A DNA stretch of 64,000 bases from Bradyrhizobium sp. CCGUVB1N3. Lineage in GTDB: Bacteria > Pseudomonadota > Alphaproteobacteria > Rhizobiales > Xanthobacteraceae. Position numbers and translations under genes: made by a program. This document shows, piece by piece, positions 53,190-60,458 of this stretch. Numbering within the stretch: the stretch's first letter is position 1; every line of letters begins with the position of its first letter. The notes under the pieces were generated by a model. The model was not told the DNA's origin and did not search any database. It worked only from the letters and a program-made list of their open reading frames with translations. Where the stretch lies: positions 806,001-870,000 of the forward strand of contig NZ_JANADR010000001.1 of assembly GCF_024199925.1 (NCBI RefSeq), in the 5' to 3' direction.

Positions 53190-54437
53190 ATGGTACAGGC
53201 GCAAAAGTCGATGCTCGCATCCGAGGTGTTGCTGTTTCCGGAGCAACCCGCCCTGAGGTCGATCTACGACACCGCGCCGATCGGGCTTGCCTGCCTCTCT
53301 CCGGATTGTCGCTATCTCCAAATCAACCAGCGGCTCACCGAGATCTGCGGAATTTCCGTCGAGAACCATCTCGGCCGCTTCGTGCGGGATTGCGTTCCGG
53401 CTCTGGCCGATTCCGTCGCAGAGATCGTGCGTTCGATCATGGAAACCGGAGAGCCGGTGGTGGGAATCGAGGTTTCCGGCCAGCGAGCCGATCAGGTCGA
53501 GCAGCGCTACTGGATGACGTATTGGCATCCATTACGCGCGGCCAGCGGTGAGATCGTTGCGGTCAACGTCGCTGCCGAGGAGATCACCGAACGCAAGCGC
53601 GCCGAGCAGGAGCTGCGAGAGGCGAGGGACGCTGCCGAAACCGCGCTGCGCCGTTTGCGGGAAACCCAGGAGTCCCTGGTGGAAGCTGAAAAGCTCGCGG
53701 CACTCGGCCGGATGGTGGCCGGCGTCGCGCATGAGGTCAACGGTCCCGTCGGGAACAGCCTGACGATCGCCTCCACACTGCAGCGCAAGTCCGAGGCGTT
53801 CTCGTCGGAAGTCTCCAGTGGCAAGGTTCGCCGCTCGAGCCTCAGCGAATTTCTCAACCTGACGGGCGATGCGTCCGCGCAACTGGTCGCCAATCTGTCG
53901 CGCGCGGCAGAGCGGATCCAGTCCTTCAAGCAGGCCGCGCTCGATCAGGGCCAGTCTTCCCTGAGCCGCTTCAATGCCGGCGAGTTGTCGAAACAATTGC
54001 TGTCGGGTCTCGATCGCGAATGTCGGCGTCTGGGCCTCTCGCTCGATCTCCGGTTCGCGCCGGATCTCGAGATGGATAGTTATCCGGGACCCTTCGGTCA
54101 GGTCCTGAATCATCTCGTCATGAATGCCATGACCCACGCCTATCCGGGCAATTGTGGAGGACGGGTTCGCGTTGATCTAAGATCGGCCGGACACGATCAC
54201 GTCGAACTCGTTGTTTCCGACGACGGATGCGGAATGGCGCCGGAGGTCAAGCTGCAGGCCTTCGACCCGTTCTTCACGACGCGGCGCCATCACGGAGCGA
54301 CGGGCCTTGGATTACTCGTCGTCTACAGCATTGTCACTGAGCGCCTCGGCGGCCGCATCCGGCTGGAAAGCGAGCCCGGGGCGGGTACGTCGGTTTGGCT
54401 GACCCTTCCGAGATGCGCTCCGAGGCCTGTCGGTTGA
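53190..54437 (+). CDS. PAS-domain sensor histidine kinase
   Basis: 415 residues from the ATG at 53190 (gaggcgg upstream). A PAS domain (about 22-133) is followed by a short coiled coil, an H-box with His181 in VAGVAHEVNGPVGNSLTIAS, and a HATPase domain with N-box NHLVMNAMTH, DDGCGMAPE, FDPFFTTRR and TGLGLLVVY. There is no membrane segment, so it is cytosolic. No response regulator gene is adjacent. The DHp and the following region match the IS-split MASE1 kinase (27316-28461) closely, so both belong to one subfamily. Confidence 0.9.
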   Translation: MVQAQKSMLASEVLLFPEQPALRSIYDTAPIGLACLSPDCRYLQINQRLTEICGISVENHLGRFVRDCVPALADSVAEIVRSIMETGEPVVGIEVSGQRADQVEQRYWMTYWHPLRAASGEIVAVNVAAEEITERKRAEQELREARDAAETALRRLRETQESLVEAEKLAALGRMVAGVAHEVNGPVGNSLTIASTLQRKSEAFSSEVSSGKVRRSSLSEFLNLTGDASAQLVANLSRAAERIQSFKQAALDQGQSSLSRFNAGELSKQLLSGLDRECRRLGLSLDLRFAPDLEMDSYPGPFGQVLNHLVMNAMTHAYPGNCGGRVRVDLRSAGHDHVELVVSDDGCGMAPEVKLQAFDPFFTTRRHHGATGLGLLVVYSIVTERLGGRIRLESEPGAGTSVWLTLPRCAPRPVG

Positions 54438-54557
54438 TCCGCCCCGGGGACGATAGCCGGATCACGATTTCGAAGGTCGGCGGTCCCGAGCACAAAATGC
54501 CTATCTGGATCGGCGCGTGCGCAGTAGGCTTTTTCGGGGCATGTCGTTTGAGGGATC

Positions 54558-55064
54558 ATGACCATGGCCCTGACCGAGCATCATTCCGACAAGAGCGGCA
54601 AGCTTTCCACCTGGGTGGCGGCGGGCGAAGAGTTCGTGCTTCTCGATACCGTCCAGCCGCCCGCCCGCATCGCGATGGCGCGCGAACGCCTGCTGCTGAC
54701 CCGTCTCTATCTCGGCCTGATCCGCAGCCTCAATGACGACTATGGCGCCGACTTCGTCAAACAGAACGACAGCGCCACCTTCCGCACCATCGGCATCTAT
54801 CTGTTCCTGCGCACGGCCATGTGCTCGCCGGTGCGGGCAAGCACGGTCGCGCAGGCGCTCAGGTTGCCGCGCGCGACGGTGCTGCGGCGGCTGGAGGAGA
54901 TGATCAAGCAGGGCTATGTCGAGCGCATCGGCAACGCCTACCGCGTGACCGACAAGGTCAACATCCCCGATCTCCAGCAGCGCTTGCAGCAGCGGATCGA
55001 TATGATCCTGGAGACGGCGCGTGAGCTGTCGCGGCTGAGGGACGCCGGCGGCCCTGCGCATTGA
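54558..55064 (+). CDS. MarR-like winged-helix transcriptional regulator
   Basis: 168 residues. The centre holds a helix-turn-helix and wing: MCSPVRASTVAQALRLPRATVLRRLEEMIKQGYVERIGNAYRVTD. Helices flanking it (ERLLLTRLYLGLIRSLNDDYG; LQQRLQQRIDMILETAREL) probably dimerise. The ATG at 54558 has gaggg nearby; 54564 is an alternative start. The target is unknown. Confidence 0.8.
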   Translation: MTMALTEHHSDKSGKLSTWVAAGEEFVLLDTVQPPARIAMARERLLLTRLYLGLIRSLNDDYGADFVKQNDSATFRTIGIYLFLRTAMCSPVRASTVAQALRLPRATVLRRLEEMIKQGYVERIGNAYRVTDKVNIPDLQQRLQQRIDMILETARELSRLRDAGGPAH

Positions 55065-55080
55065 CGCGATGCGCACCCGT

Positions 55081-55170
55081 TCAGCCCTCGGACGGATCGC
55101 AGATCTCGCCGATCTTGTGAACGGCGACCTTGATCGACATGCCCTGATAGTCCTTTGGTCCCCCAACCAT
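55081..55170 (-). CDS. 29-residue small ORF next to FixK-type box
   Basis: The translation is MVGGPKDYQGMSIKVAVHKI-GEICDPSEG. A strong Shine-Dalgarno GGAGGG lies 5 nt before the ATG. The FNR/FixK-like box 69 bp upstream is almost equidistant from the divergent YeaQ-type gene. No known family; coding potential rests on the ribosome site and position only. It could be a leader peptide or a real microprotein. Confidence 0.45.
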   Translation of the reverse strand: MVGGPKDYQGMSIKVAVHKIGEICDPSEG

Positions 55171-55238
55171 GATCCCTCCAGGGGAATGGCCTGAAGACAG
55201 TACTGCGCAGTCAGGCGGCCCGAGAACGTCGGCCCACG

Positions 55239-55252
55239 TTGATCTATGTCAA
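55239..55252. promoter_or_regulatory. FNR/FixK-type binding site
   Basis: TTGATCTATGTCAA fits the FNR/FixK consensus TTGAY-N4-RTCAA without mismatch. It is centred about 75 bp from both divergent start codons (55170 and 55323). FixK2 and FixK1 of Bradyrhizobium bind such boxes in low-oxygen activated promoters. Low-oxygen control of both flanking genes is the inference. Confidence 0.65.
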
Positions 55253-55322
55253 AGGCGCTTCCACGTGATCTCTCTTGGATGCCACCCGTCACAAGGTGCC
55301 GGCTCACGACGGGAGAAGCGAA

Positions 55323-55586
55323 ATGGGGATTCTCTGGACGATCATCATCGGCTTTGTCGTCGGCCTGATCGCAAAATTCATCATGCCGGGCAGCAATGAG
55401 CCGAAGGGCTTCATCCTGACCACGATCCTGGGGATCGTCGGCGCGTTCATCGCGACCTTCCTGGGCCAGTCGGTCGGATGGTACCAGGCGGGCGAATCCG
55501 CCGGTTTCATTGGGGCCATCGTCGGTGCAGTGATCCTGCTCTTCCTCTATGGTCTCGTCCTGGGCCGTCAGGGGCGTACGAGCTGA
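55323..55586 (+). CDS. GlsB/YeaQ/YmgE family small membrane protein
   Basis: 87 residues. Three hydrophobic helices rich in Gly and Ile (GILWTIIIGFVVGLIAKFIMPG, LTTILGIVGAFIATFLG, AGFIGAIVGAVILLFLYGLV) with the family GLIAKFIMPG motif. These are also annotated as transglycosylase-associated proteins and are often stress- or stationary-phase induced. The start at 55323 (agaagcgaa) gives the family length. The FNR/FixK-like box is 71 bp upstream. Confidence 0.85.
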   Translation: MGILWTIIIGFVVGLIAKFIMPGSNEPKGFILTTILGIVGAFIATFLGQSVGWYQAGESAGFIGAIVGAVILLFLYGLVLGRQGRTS

Positions 55587-55680
55587 ACCCGGGCGCGTTC
55601 CGGCCCTCGGGCCCGGCGGCGGTTGCGCTCCTCTCGCTCCCTGGCTGAACCGACAGGTCGTTTCCGCCGACCAAAGCGAA

Positions 55681-56448
55681 ATGCGGTGGCTTATTCCTCT
55701 TCTGCAACTCCTCGTCGCCTCGGCGAGCGTCTTCAACGTGATCCGTTTCCGGCTCGACAACCTCCTGATCGAGAGGGCGGCTGAGCTCGATCGTCTGACC
55801 CTCGCGGGGCTGGCCGTGACTGCCGTGTCGACGACCGCCGTGCTCGCTCTCTGCTGGCGCGTGACGGCACTAACTCTGCCGCGTGCGGGACTTTCGCTTG
55901 TGCTGATCGGGGTGACGGCTCTCTCCGGCGTCATGCCCGGGATTATCGAATCCCGCGTGCGGGCCGTGGAGCACGCCACGCGCATAGCCGAACAACAGCA
56001 ACGGGATGACGCGTTTGCGCGCGAGCTCATTCAGTGGACCGCTGATGTCGACAGACGCGCGGCCGCGGCTCAGCCGCTCGAGCCCGAGCAAGCCTGGGCG
56101 TTTCTCGATTGCATCGCCAGTGCGGGTTATCGGTACGAGGGAGCCGATCCTCCCAGCGCCCGGGCGATCGAGCTCTTGCGCAGGGCGCTCGCCGCGGGCC
56201 TGATCGACGTCAATGCGCTGGTGCCGGGTCACCACGTCAAGGAGCCGGTGGCGCGGCCGCTGTTCCTCCAGTTCTACAAGGAGCGCGTCGAGCCGCTGCG
56301 CAACGCGCTTGCGCGGCAGGATTGGGAGATCATGCGCCTGCTCGCCGCTGGTGGCGCCGATCTCTCGTTGCCCGACGCGGCGCCGCTCGCTGCGGACCTC
56401 GCAAAGACCGTGGTCGCGGGGCCGTCGCGGTTCGTCAGCTTGAAATAG
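55681..56448 (+). CDS. Hypothetical membrane-anchored protein
   Basis: 255 residues from the ATG at 55681. Three hydrophobic segments in the first 90 residues (MRWLIPLLQLLVASASVFNVI; LAGLAVTAVSTTAVLALCW; LSLVLIGVTALSGVMPG), then a soluble helical domain with RVRAVEHATRIAEQQQRDDAF and a C-terminal portion EPLRNALARQDWEIMRLLAAGGADLSL that resembles one ankyrin-like repeat. No family recognised. Confidence 0.7.
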   Translation: MRWLIPLLQLLVASASVFNVIRFRLDNLLIERAAELDRLTLAGLAVTAVSTTAVLALCWRVTALTLPRAGLSLVLIGVTALSGVMPGIIESRVRAVEHATRIAEQQQRDDAFARELIQWTADVDRRAAAAQPLEPEQAWAFLDCIASAGYRYEGADPPSARAIELLRRALAAGLIDVNALVPGHHVKEPVARPLFLQFYKERVEPLRNALARQDWEIMRLLAAGGADLSLPDAAPLAADLAKTVVAGPSRFVSLK

Positions 56449-56480
56449 CTTCGGCCGCGCGCAGCCTCGACGCCGGCGGA

Positions 56481-57539
56481 TCAGTTCTTCAGCACGATCC
56501 GTCCGACGACCTTGCCGGCGCGCAGGCTGTCGATCCATTTCTGGACATCGGCCATCGGCTCTTCCTGCATCGGTGTCGGCTTGATCTTGCCGGCGCGGGC
56601 GAGCGCCATCAACTCGTGGGCCTCGGCGAGCGTGCCGACCATGAAGCCTTCGATGGTCATGCGCTTGTAGACCCATTGCACCATCGGCAGCGTGAACTGG
56701 CCGCCCATCAGGCCGGAGACCACGGCCTTGCCGCCGCGCGCGAGCACGGAGACGGCGAACGCCATCGACTTCTCATTTCCGGCGAAATCGACCACCTCGT
56801 CGAAACCGCCGTCGGTCTCTTTCAGAATGCGCCGGACAACTTCCGGCTCGGCCGGATCGTAGGCGGTCGCCGCGCCGTTCTTCAGCGCAGTCTCGCGCGC
56901 CGCCGGGCTGAGATCTGCGACCGTAATCGGCTGCTTGAACATGGCTTGCGCGAACGACAGGCCCATCATGCCGACACCGCCGAGACCAATCAGCAGCAGG
57001 TTGCGCTGGCGCGGACGGTCGACGAGGCGCTTCAGCGCGCCGTAGGCGGTGACGCCCGAGCACATCAATGTCGCGGCCTGGTTGACCGGCAGGGGATCGT
57101 AGTCGAGCAGGTATTTTGCATCGGGCACCAGCACGTGGCTGGCAAAGCCGCCGTCGATGGAGACGCCGAGGAAGCGCTGCTTGGCGCAGAGATTCTCGTC
57201 GCCATTGGCGCAGTCGCGGCACTGTCCGCAGCCGATCCACGGAAACACCGCCTTCTTGGCGCCGATGAGGCCAGCCGGCGCATCGCCGCCGACTTCTTCC
57301 ACGACGCCCGCAATCTCGTGGCCGAGCGTGAACGGCAGCGTCATGCCGCGCGTGGTGTCGAGCTTCTTGCCGCCGCCGAGATCGGCATAGCCGTCCTGGA
57401 TGTGCAGGTCTGAATGGCACAGGCCGCAGCGCTCGATACGCACCAGCACCTCGCGTCCTTGCGGCTTGGGCGTATCGATGATGGTCTCGCACAGCGGCGC
57501 ATCGAACTTGACCAGGGACTGCCGACGCATCAATGCCAT
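56481..57539 (-). CDS. Zinc-dependent alcohol dehydrogenase (MDR superfamily)
   Basis: 352 residues. Catalytic zinc ligands Cys41 (CGLCHSDLH) and His74 with Glu75 (GHE); structural zinc Cys104, 107, 110 and 118 (GCGQCRDCANGDENLC). The Rossmann motif is GLGGVGMMG at about 185-193. The AdhP-like group oxidises alcohols or hydroxy-acid esters with NAD(P). The specific substrate is unknown. A repeat separates it from rsmA. Confidence 0.9.
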   Translation of the reverse strand: MALMRRQSLVKFDAPLCETIIDTPKPQGREVLVRIERCGLCHSDLHIQDGYADLGGGKKLDTTRGMTLPFTLGHEIAGVVEEVGGDAPAGLIGAKKAVFPWIGCGQCRDCANGDENLCAKQRFLGVSIDGGFASHVLVPDAKYLLDYDPLPVNQAATLMCSGVTAYGALKRLVDRPRQRNLLLIGLGGVGMMGLSFAQAMFKQPITVADLSPAARETALKNGAATAYDPAEPEVVRRILKETDGGFDEVVDFAGNEKSMAFAVSVLARGGKAVVSGLMGGQFTLPMVQWVYKRMTIEGFMVGTLAEAHELMALARAGKIKPTPMQEEPMADVQKWIDSLRAGKVVGRIVLKN

Positions 57540-57564
57540 TTTCCTTCCTCCGGAATTTCTGCTT

Positions 57565-57612
57565 AAGCGCGATCATCGCGCTCTAGCTTGTTGTTTGAGC
57601 ATGATCTCTTTG
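57565..57612. repeat. Double-hairpin intergenic repeat (GCATGATC type), partial copy 3
   Basis: AAGCGCGATCATCGCGCTCT then AGCTTGTTGTTTGAGCATGATCTCTTTG; the right half is truncated compared with 31287-31372. Lies just beyond the rsmA stop. Confidence 0.65.
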
Positions 57613-57614
57613 CT

Positions 57615-58469
57615 TCAGGCTTGGCCGCGTATATCGGCCAATTCACGCGCCATGGCAACAAAGCCCGCGACCGGAATGGTTTCGGCGCGCCGCGTCGCAT
57701 CGACGCCGGCGGCAGCGGCGAGGCGCGCCGGATCGGCCTGAAGCGATTTCAGGCTCTGCCGCAGCATCTTGCGGCGCTGGCCGAAGGCGGCGGCCGCAAC
57801 CTGTTCGAGCAGCCGGCGGTCGCAGGGCAGAGGCGCCGCGCGCGGTACGAGGCGCACGACGGAGGAAGTGACCTTTGGCGGCGGCACGAAGGCGGAGGGC
57901 GAGATGTCGAACAGGATCTTGGTCTCGGCGCGCCAGTTGGCGAGCACGCCGAGCCGGCCATAGGCCTCCTCGTTCTCGCGTGCCACGATCCGCTCGGCGA
58001 CCTCGCGCTGGAACATCAGCACCATCATCTCGTACCAGGGCGGCCACGGCTCGCTGGTGAGCCATCCGATCAGGAGCTGGGTCGCGATGTTGTAGGGCAG
58101 GTTGGCGACGATCTTTGCCGTAGCTCCTGCGAGCAGGGGTCTCGGATCGAAGGTCATGGCATCGCCATGCACGATCTCGAGACGCCCCGGATAGCGCGCG
58201 GAAATATCCTGCAAGGCGGGAATCGCGCGCTCGTCATGCTCGATCGCGATGACGCGCGCAGCACCGAGCGCGAGCAGGGCGCGGGTCAATCCGCCCGGGC
58301 CCGGGCCGATCTCGACGATCGTCGAATTCTCGAGCGGCGCGGCGGCACGCGCGATGCGCGCCGTCAGGTTGAGGTCGAGGAGGAAGTTCTGGCCCAGCGA
58401 CTTGCGGGCCGATAGCGAATGCTGGCGAATGACCTCGCGAAGCGGCGGGAGGTCGTCGATCGCGCTCAT
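57615..58469 (-). CDS. rsmA: 16S rRNA dimethyladenosine transferase (RsmA/KsgA)
   Basis: 284 residues. KsgA N-terminal motif [23 protein letters not shown] motif [16 protein letters not shown]; motif [17 protein letters not shown] with the catalytic NLPY. Dimethylates two adenines in helix 45 of 16S rRNA. The ATG overlaps the pdxA stop by one base (TGATG). Confidence 0.96.
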   Translation of the reverse strand: MSAIDDLPPLREVIRQHSLSARKSLGQNFLLDLNLTARIARAAAPLENSTIVEIGPGPGGLTRALLALGAARVIAIEHDERAIPALQDISARYPGRLEIVHGDAMTFDPRPLLAGATAKIVANLPYNIATQLLIGWLTSEPWPPWYEMMVLMFQREVAERIVARENEEAYGRLGVLANWRAETKILFDISPSAFVPPPKVTSSVVRLVPRAAPLPCDRRLLEQVAAAAFGQRRKMLRQSLKSLQADPARLAAAAGVDATRRAETIPVAGFVAMARELADIRGQA

Positions 58470-59470
58470 CAGCTTTTGGCAGCCGCCATGCGGCTTGCGA
58501 GCTGCAGCGCCGCGATCAGGCTTGCGGGATTGGCCTTGCCCGTGCCGGCGATGTCGAACGCCGTGCCGTGATCCGGCGATGTCCGGATGAAGGGCAGGCC
58601 GAGCGTGACGTTGACTGCATCGTCGAAGGCCAGCGTCTTGATCGGGATCAGCGCCTGGTCGTGATACATGCAGACCGCGCAGTCATAGGTCTTTCGCGCG
58701 GCGTCGTGGAACATGGTGTCGGCGGGCAGGGGGCCTCTGGCCTCGATGCCGTCGTTGCGCAAGACCTTGATCGCCGGCGTCACGACGGTCTGCTCCTCGT
58801 GACCGAGCGAGCCGTCTTCGCCGGCATGCGGATTCAGGCCGGAGACCGCAATGCGCGGCCGGCTGATGCCGAAACGGGACTTCAGCTCGGCTGCGACGAT
58901 GCGCACCGTCGAGACGATCAGCTCGCGCGAGAGCTGCGCCAGCGCGTCACGCAGCGAAAGATGAATGGTCACCGGCACCACCGCAAGTCGCGGCGACCAC
59001 AGCATCATCACCGGCTGCGGCACGCGCCCGTCCTGTTCGGCCAGTTCAGCAAGAAATTCGGTGTGGCCGGGATGGCGGAAGCCCGCGCGGTAGAGCACGC
59101 TCTTGGCGATCGGGTTGGTGACCACGGCGCCGGCGCGGCCTGCGCGAACGTCGGCAACGGCCTGACGAATGGAGGCGAGCGCTGCGGGCGCGCTGGTCTC
59201 GTCGGGCCGGCCCGGCTCGGCCGTCGTGACCGCTCCGGTCGCAACCACCGGCAGGGCGTCGGGGAAGGCGGCGAGCGCTTCCTCGGCACGCACACGCGCG
59301 ATCTTGATATCGGCGCCGAGCGCCTTGGCACGGCGCGCGATCAGCGCGTCATCGCCGAGCAGGTAGAAGGCGGGCAGCTCGAGCTCGCTGCGGCGCAGCC
59401 AGGCCGCGATCGTGATGTCGGGGCCAATGCCGGCAGGCTCGCCCAGGGTCAGTGCGAGGGGCCTTGCCAT
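58469..59470 (-). CDS. pdxA: 4-hydroxythreonine-4-phosphate dehydrogenase
   Basis: 333 residues from [19 protein letters not shown]. Family features include [26 protein letters not shown] and metal-binding His in that block, in [11 protein letters not shown] and in [11 protein letters not shown], and [13 protein letters not shown] at the end. It acts in pyridoxal-phosphate synthesis. The start overlaps the surA-like stop by one base (TGATG), and the stop overlaps rsmA in the same way. Confidence 0.96.
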   Translation of the reverse strand: MARPLALTLGEPAGIGPDITIAAWLRRSELELPAFYLLGDDALIARRAKALGADIKIARVRAEEALAAFPDALPVVATGAVTTAEPGRPDETSAPAALASIRQAVADVRAGRAGAVVTNPIAKSVLYRAGFRHPGHTEFLAELAEQDGRVPQPVMMLWSPRLAVVPVTIHLSLRDALAQLSRELIVSTVRIVAAELKSRFGISRPRIAVSGLNPHAGEDGSLGHEEQTVVTPAIKVLRNDGIEARGPLPADTMFHDAARKTYDCAVCMYHDQALIPIKTLAFDDAVNVTLGLPFIRTSPDHGTAFDIAGTGKANPASLIAALQLASRMAAAKS

Positions 59471-60420
59471 CAACGATATTCGATCATCGCCGCTTTGCGG
59501 ATTTCTGCCAGATACCGCTTCGAGGTCTTCTCGTACTTCTCGACGTACATCTTCTCGCGGACCTCGCGCCGCTTCGGCGTGTCGATCATGGTCGGATTGC
59601 GCGCGCACAGCACGACCATTTCGATGCCCTGCTTGGTGACCTCGGGCGGGGTGAGATGGCCAACCTGCGTGTCGTCGAGCACCTTGCGAAGTGCCTCGGG
59701 GAGATCAGCGGTGGTCTTGGTGACGCTCTCGCGGATCGCCGCGTTGGGCGTCGAGCGGAACAGCGAATTGGCTTCATCGCAGCTCGAGATACGGCCGCGG
59801 TACATTTCGGCTTCCTTGTGCCGTGCCTCGGTCGCTGCCTGCGACGAGCCGCGCGGCACGATGAGGACGATCGGCTGCATCTTGTATTCGAAACCCTCGA
59901 CCTGCAGCTTTTCACCGTTCTGGGCCTGCACGGCGGCCGCGACGTCGCGCTCGCCGACCTGCAGCTGTTCCTTGAAGCGGCCGCGAACGAGGCTGGTCCA
60001 GACCATTTCGGCGCGCATGCGGTTCTTCAACGTCTCCGGCCGCACGCCCTTCACCTCGAGTGATTTCGCGAGCTGGTCCGGCGTGATGCGCATGCGCTGC
60101 GCCATGCCGGAGAAGGACTGGTCGACATCGGAGCCGGTCGGATCGACGCCGTACTTCTTGCCTTCCTTGATCTTCACCTTCTCGTCGATCAGCTCGTTGA
60201 TGACCTCCTGCCGGCCAGCGTTCTTCTGGTTGGTCAGGAGGTCGAGCTTGCTGCGCTGCTCGATGTCGAAATCTGTGATGGGCTCGCCATTGACCATGAC
60301 GACGACGGTCTGCGCGCGCGACGGGGCTGCGCCGCCGATCAGGAGCAGGGCCGTGCCAAGCGCGGTGAGGAGAAGGCGATGGACTCGCAAAGTGGTCGTC
60401 ATGGATGTCGTCGCTCGCAT
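59470..60420 (-). CDS. surA: SurA-like periplasmic chaperone / peptidylprolyl isomerase
   Basis: 316 residues, or 310 from Met7 at 60402. Signal peptide ending SRAQ; then the SurA N-terminal chaperone domain (VVVMVNGEPITDFDIEQRSKLDL, INELIDEKVKIKEG) and one rotamase-like C-terminal segment (PRGSSQAATEARHKEAEMYRGR ... GHLTPPEVTKQGIEMVVLC). It escorts outer-membrane proteins. The position between lptD and pdxA is the conserved surA slot. Confidence 0.92.
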   Translation of the reverse strand: MRATTSMTTTLRVHRLLLTALGTALLLIGGAAPSRAQTVVVMVNGEPITDFDIEQRSKLDLLTNQKNAGRQEVINELIDEKVKIKEGKKYGVDPTGSDVDQSFSGMAQRMRITPDQLAKSLEVKGVRPETLKNRMRAEMVWTSLVRGRFKEQLQVGERDVAAAVQAQNGEKLQVEGFEYKMQPIVLIVPRGSSQAATEARHKEAEMYRGRISSCDEANSLFRSTPNAAIRESVTKTTADLPEALRKVLDDTQVGHLTPPEVTKQGIEMVVLCARNPTMIDTPKRREVREKMYVEKYEKTSKRYLAEIRKAAMIEYR

Positions 60421-60458
60421 GCTTGCGATCCGAACAAGCCCCGCAGCGTCAAATCTGT

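Noticed and set aside
55200..55209. ACTGCGCAGT 10-bp palindrome near the FixK-type box
   Set aside because: Short palindromes of this length are common by chance in GC-rich DNA; no second copy nearby.
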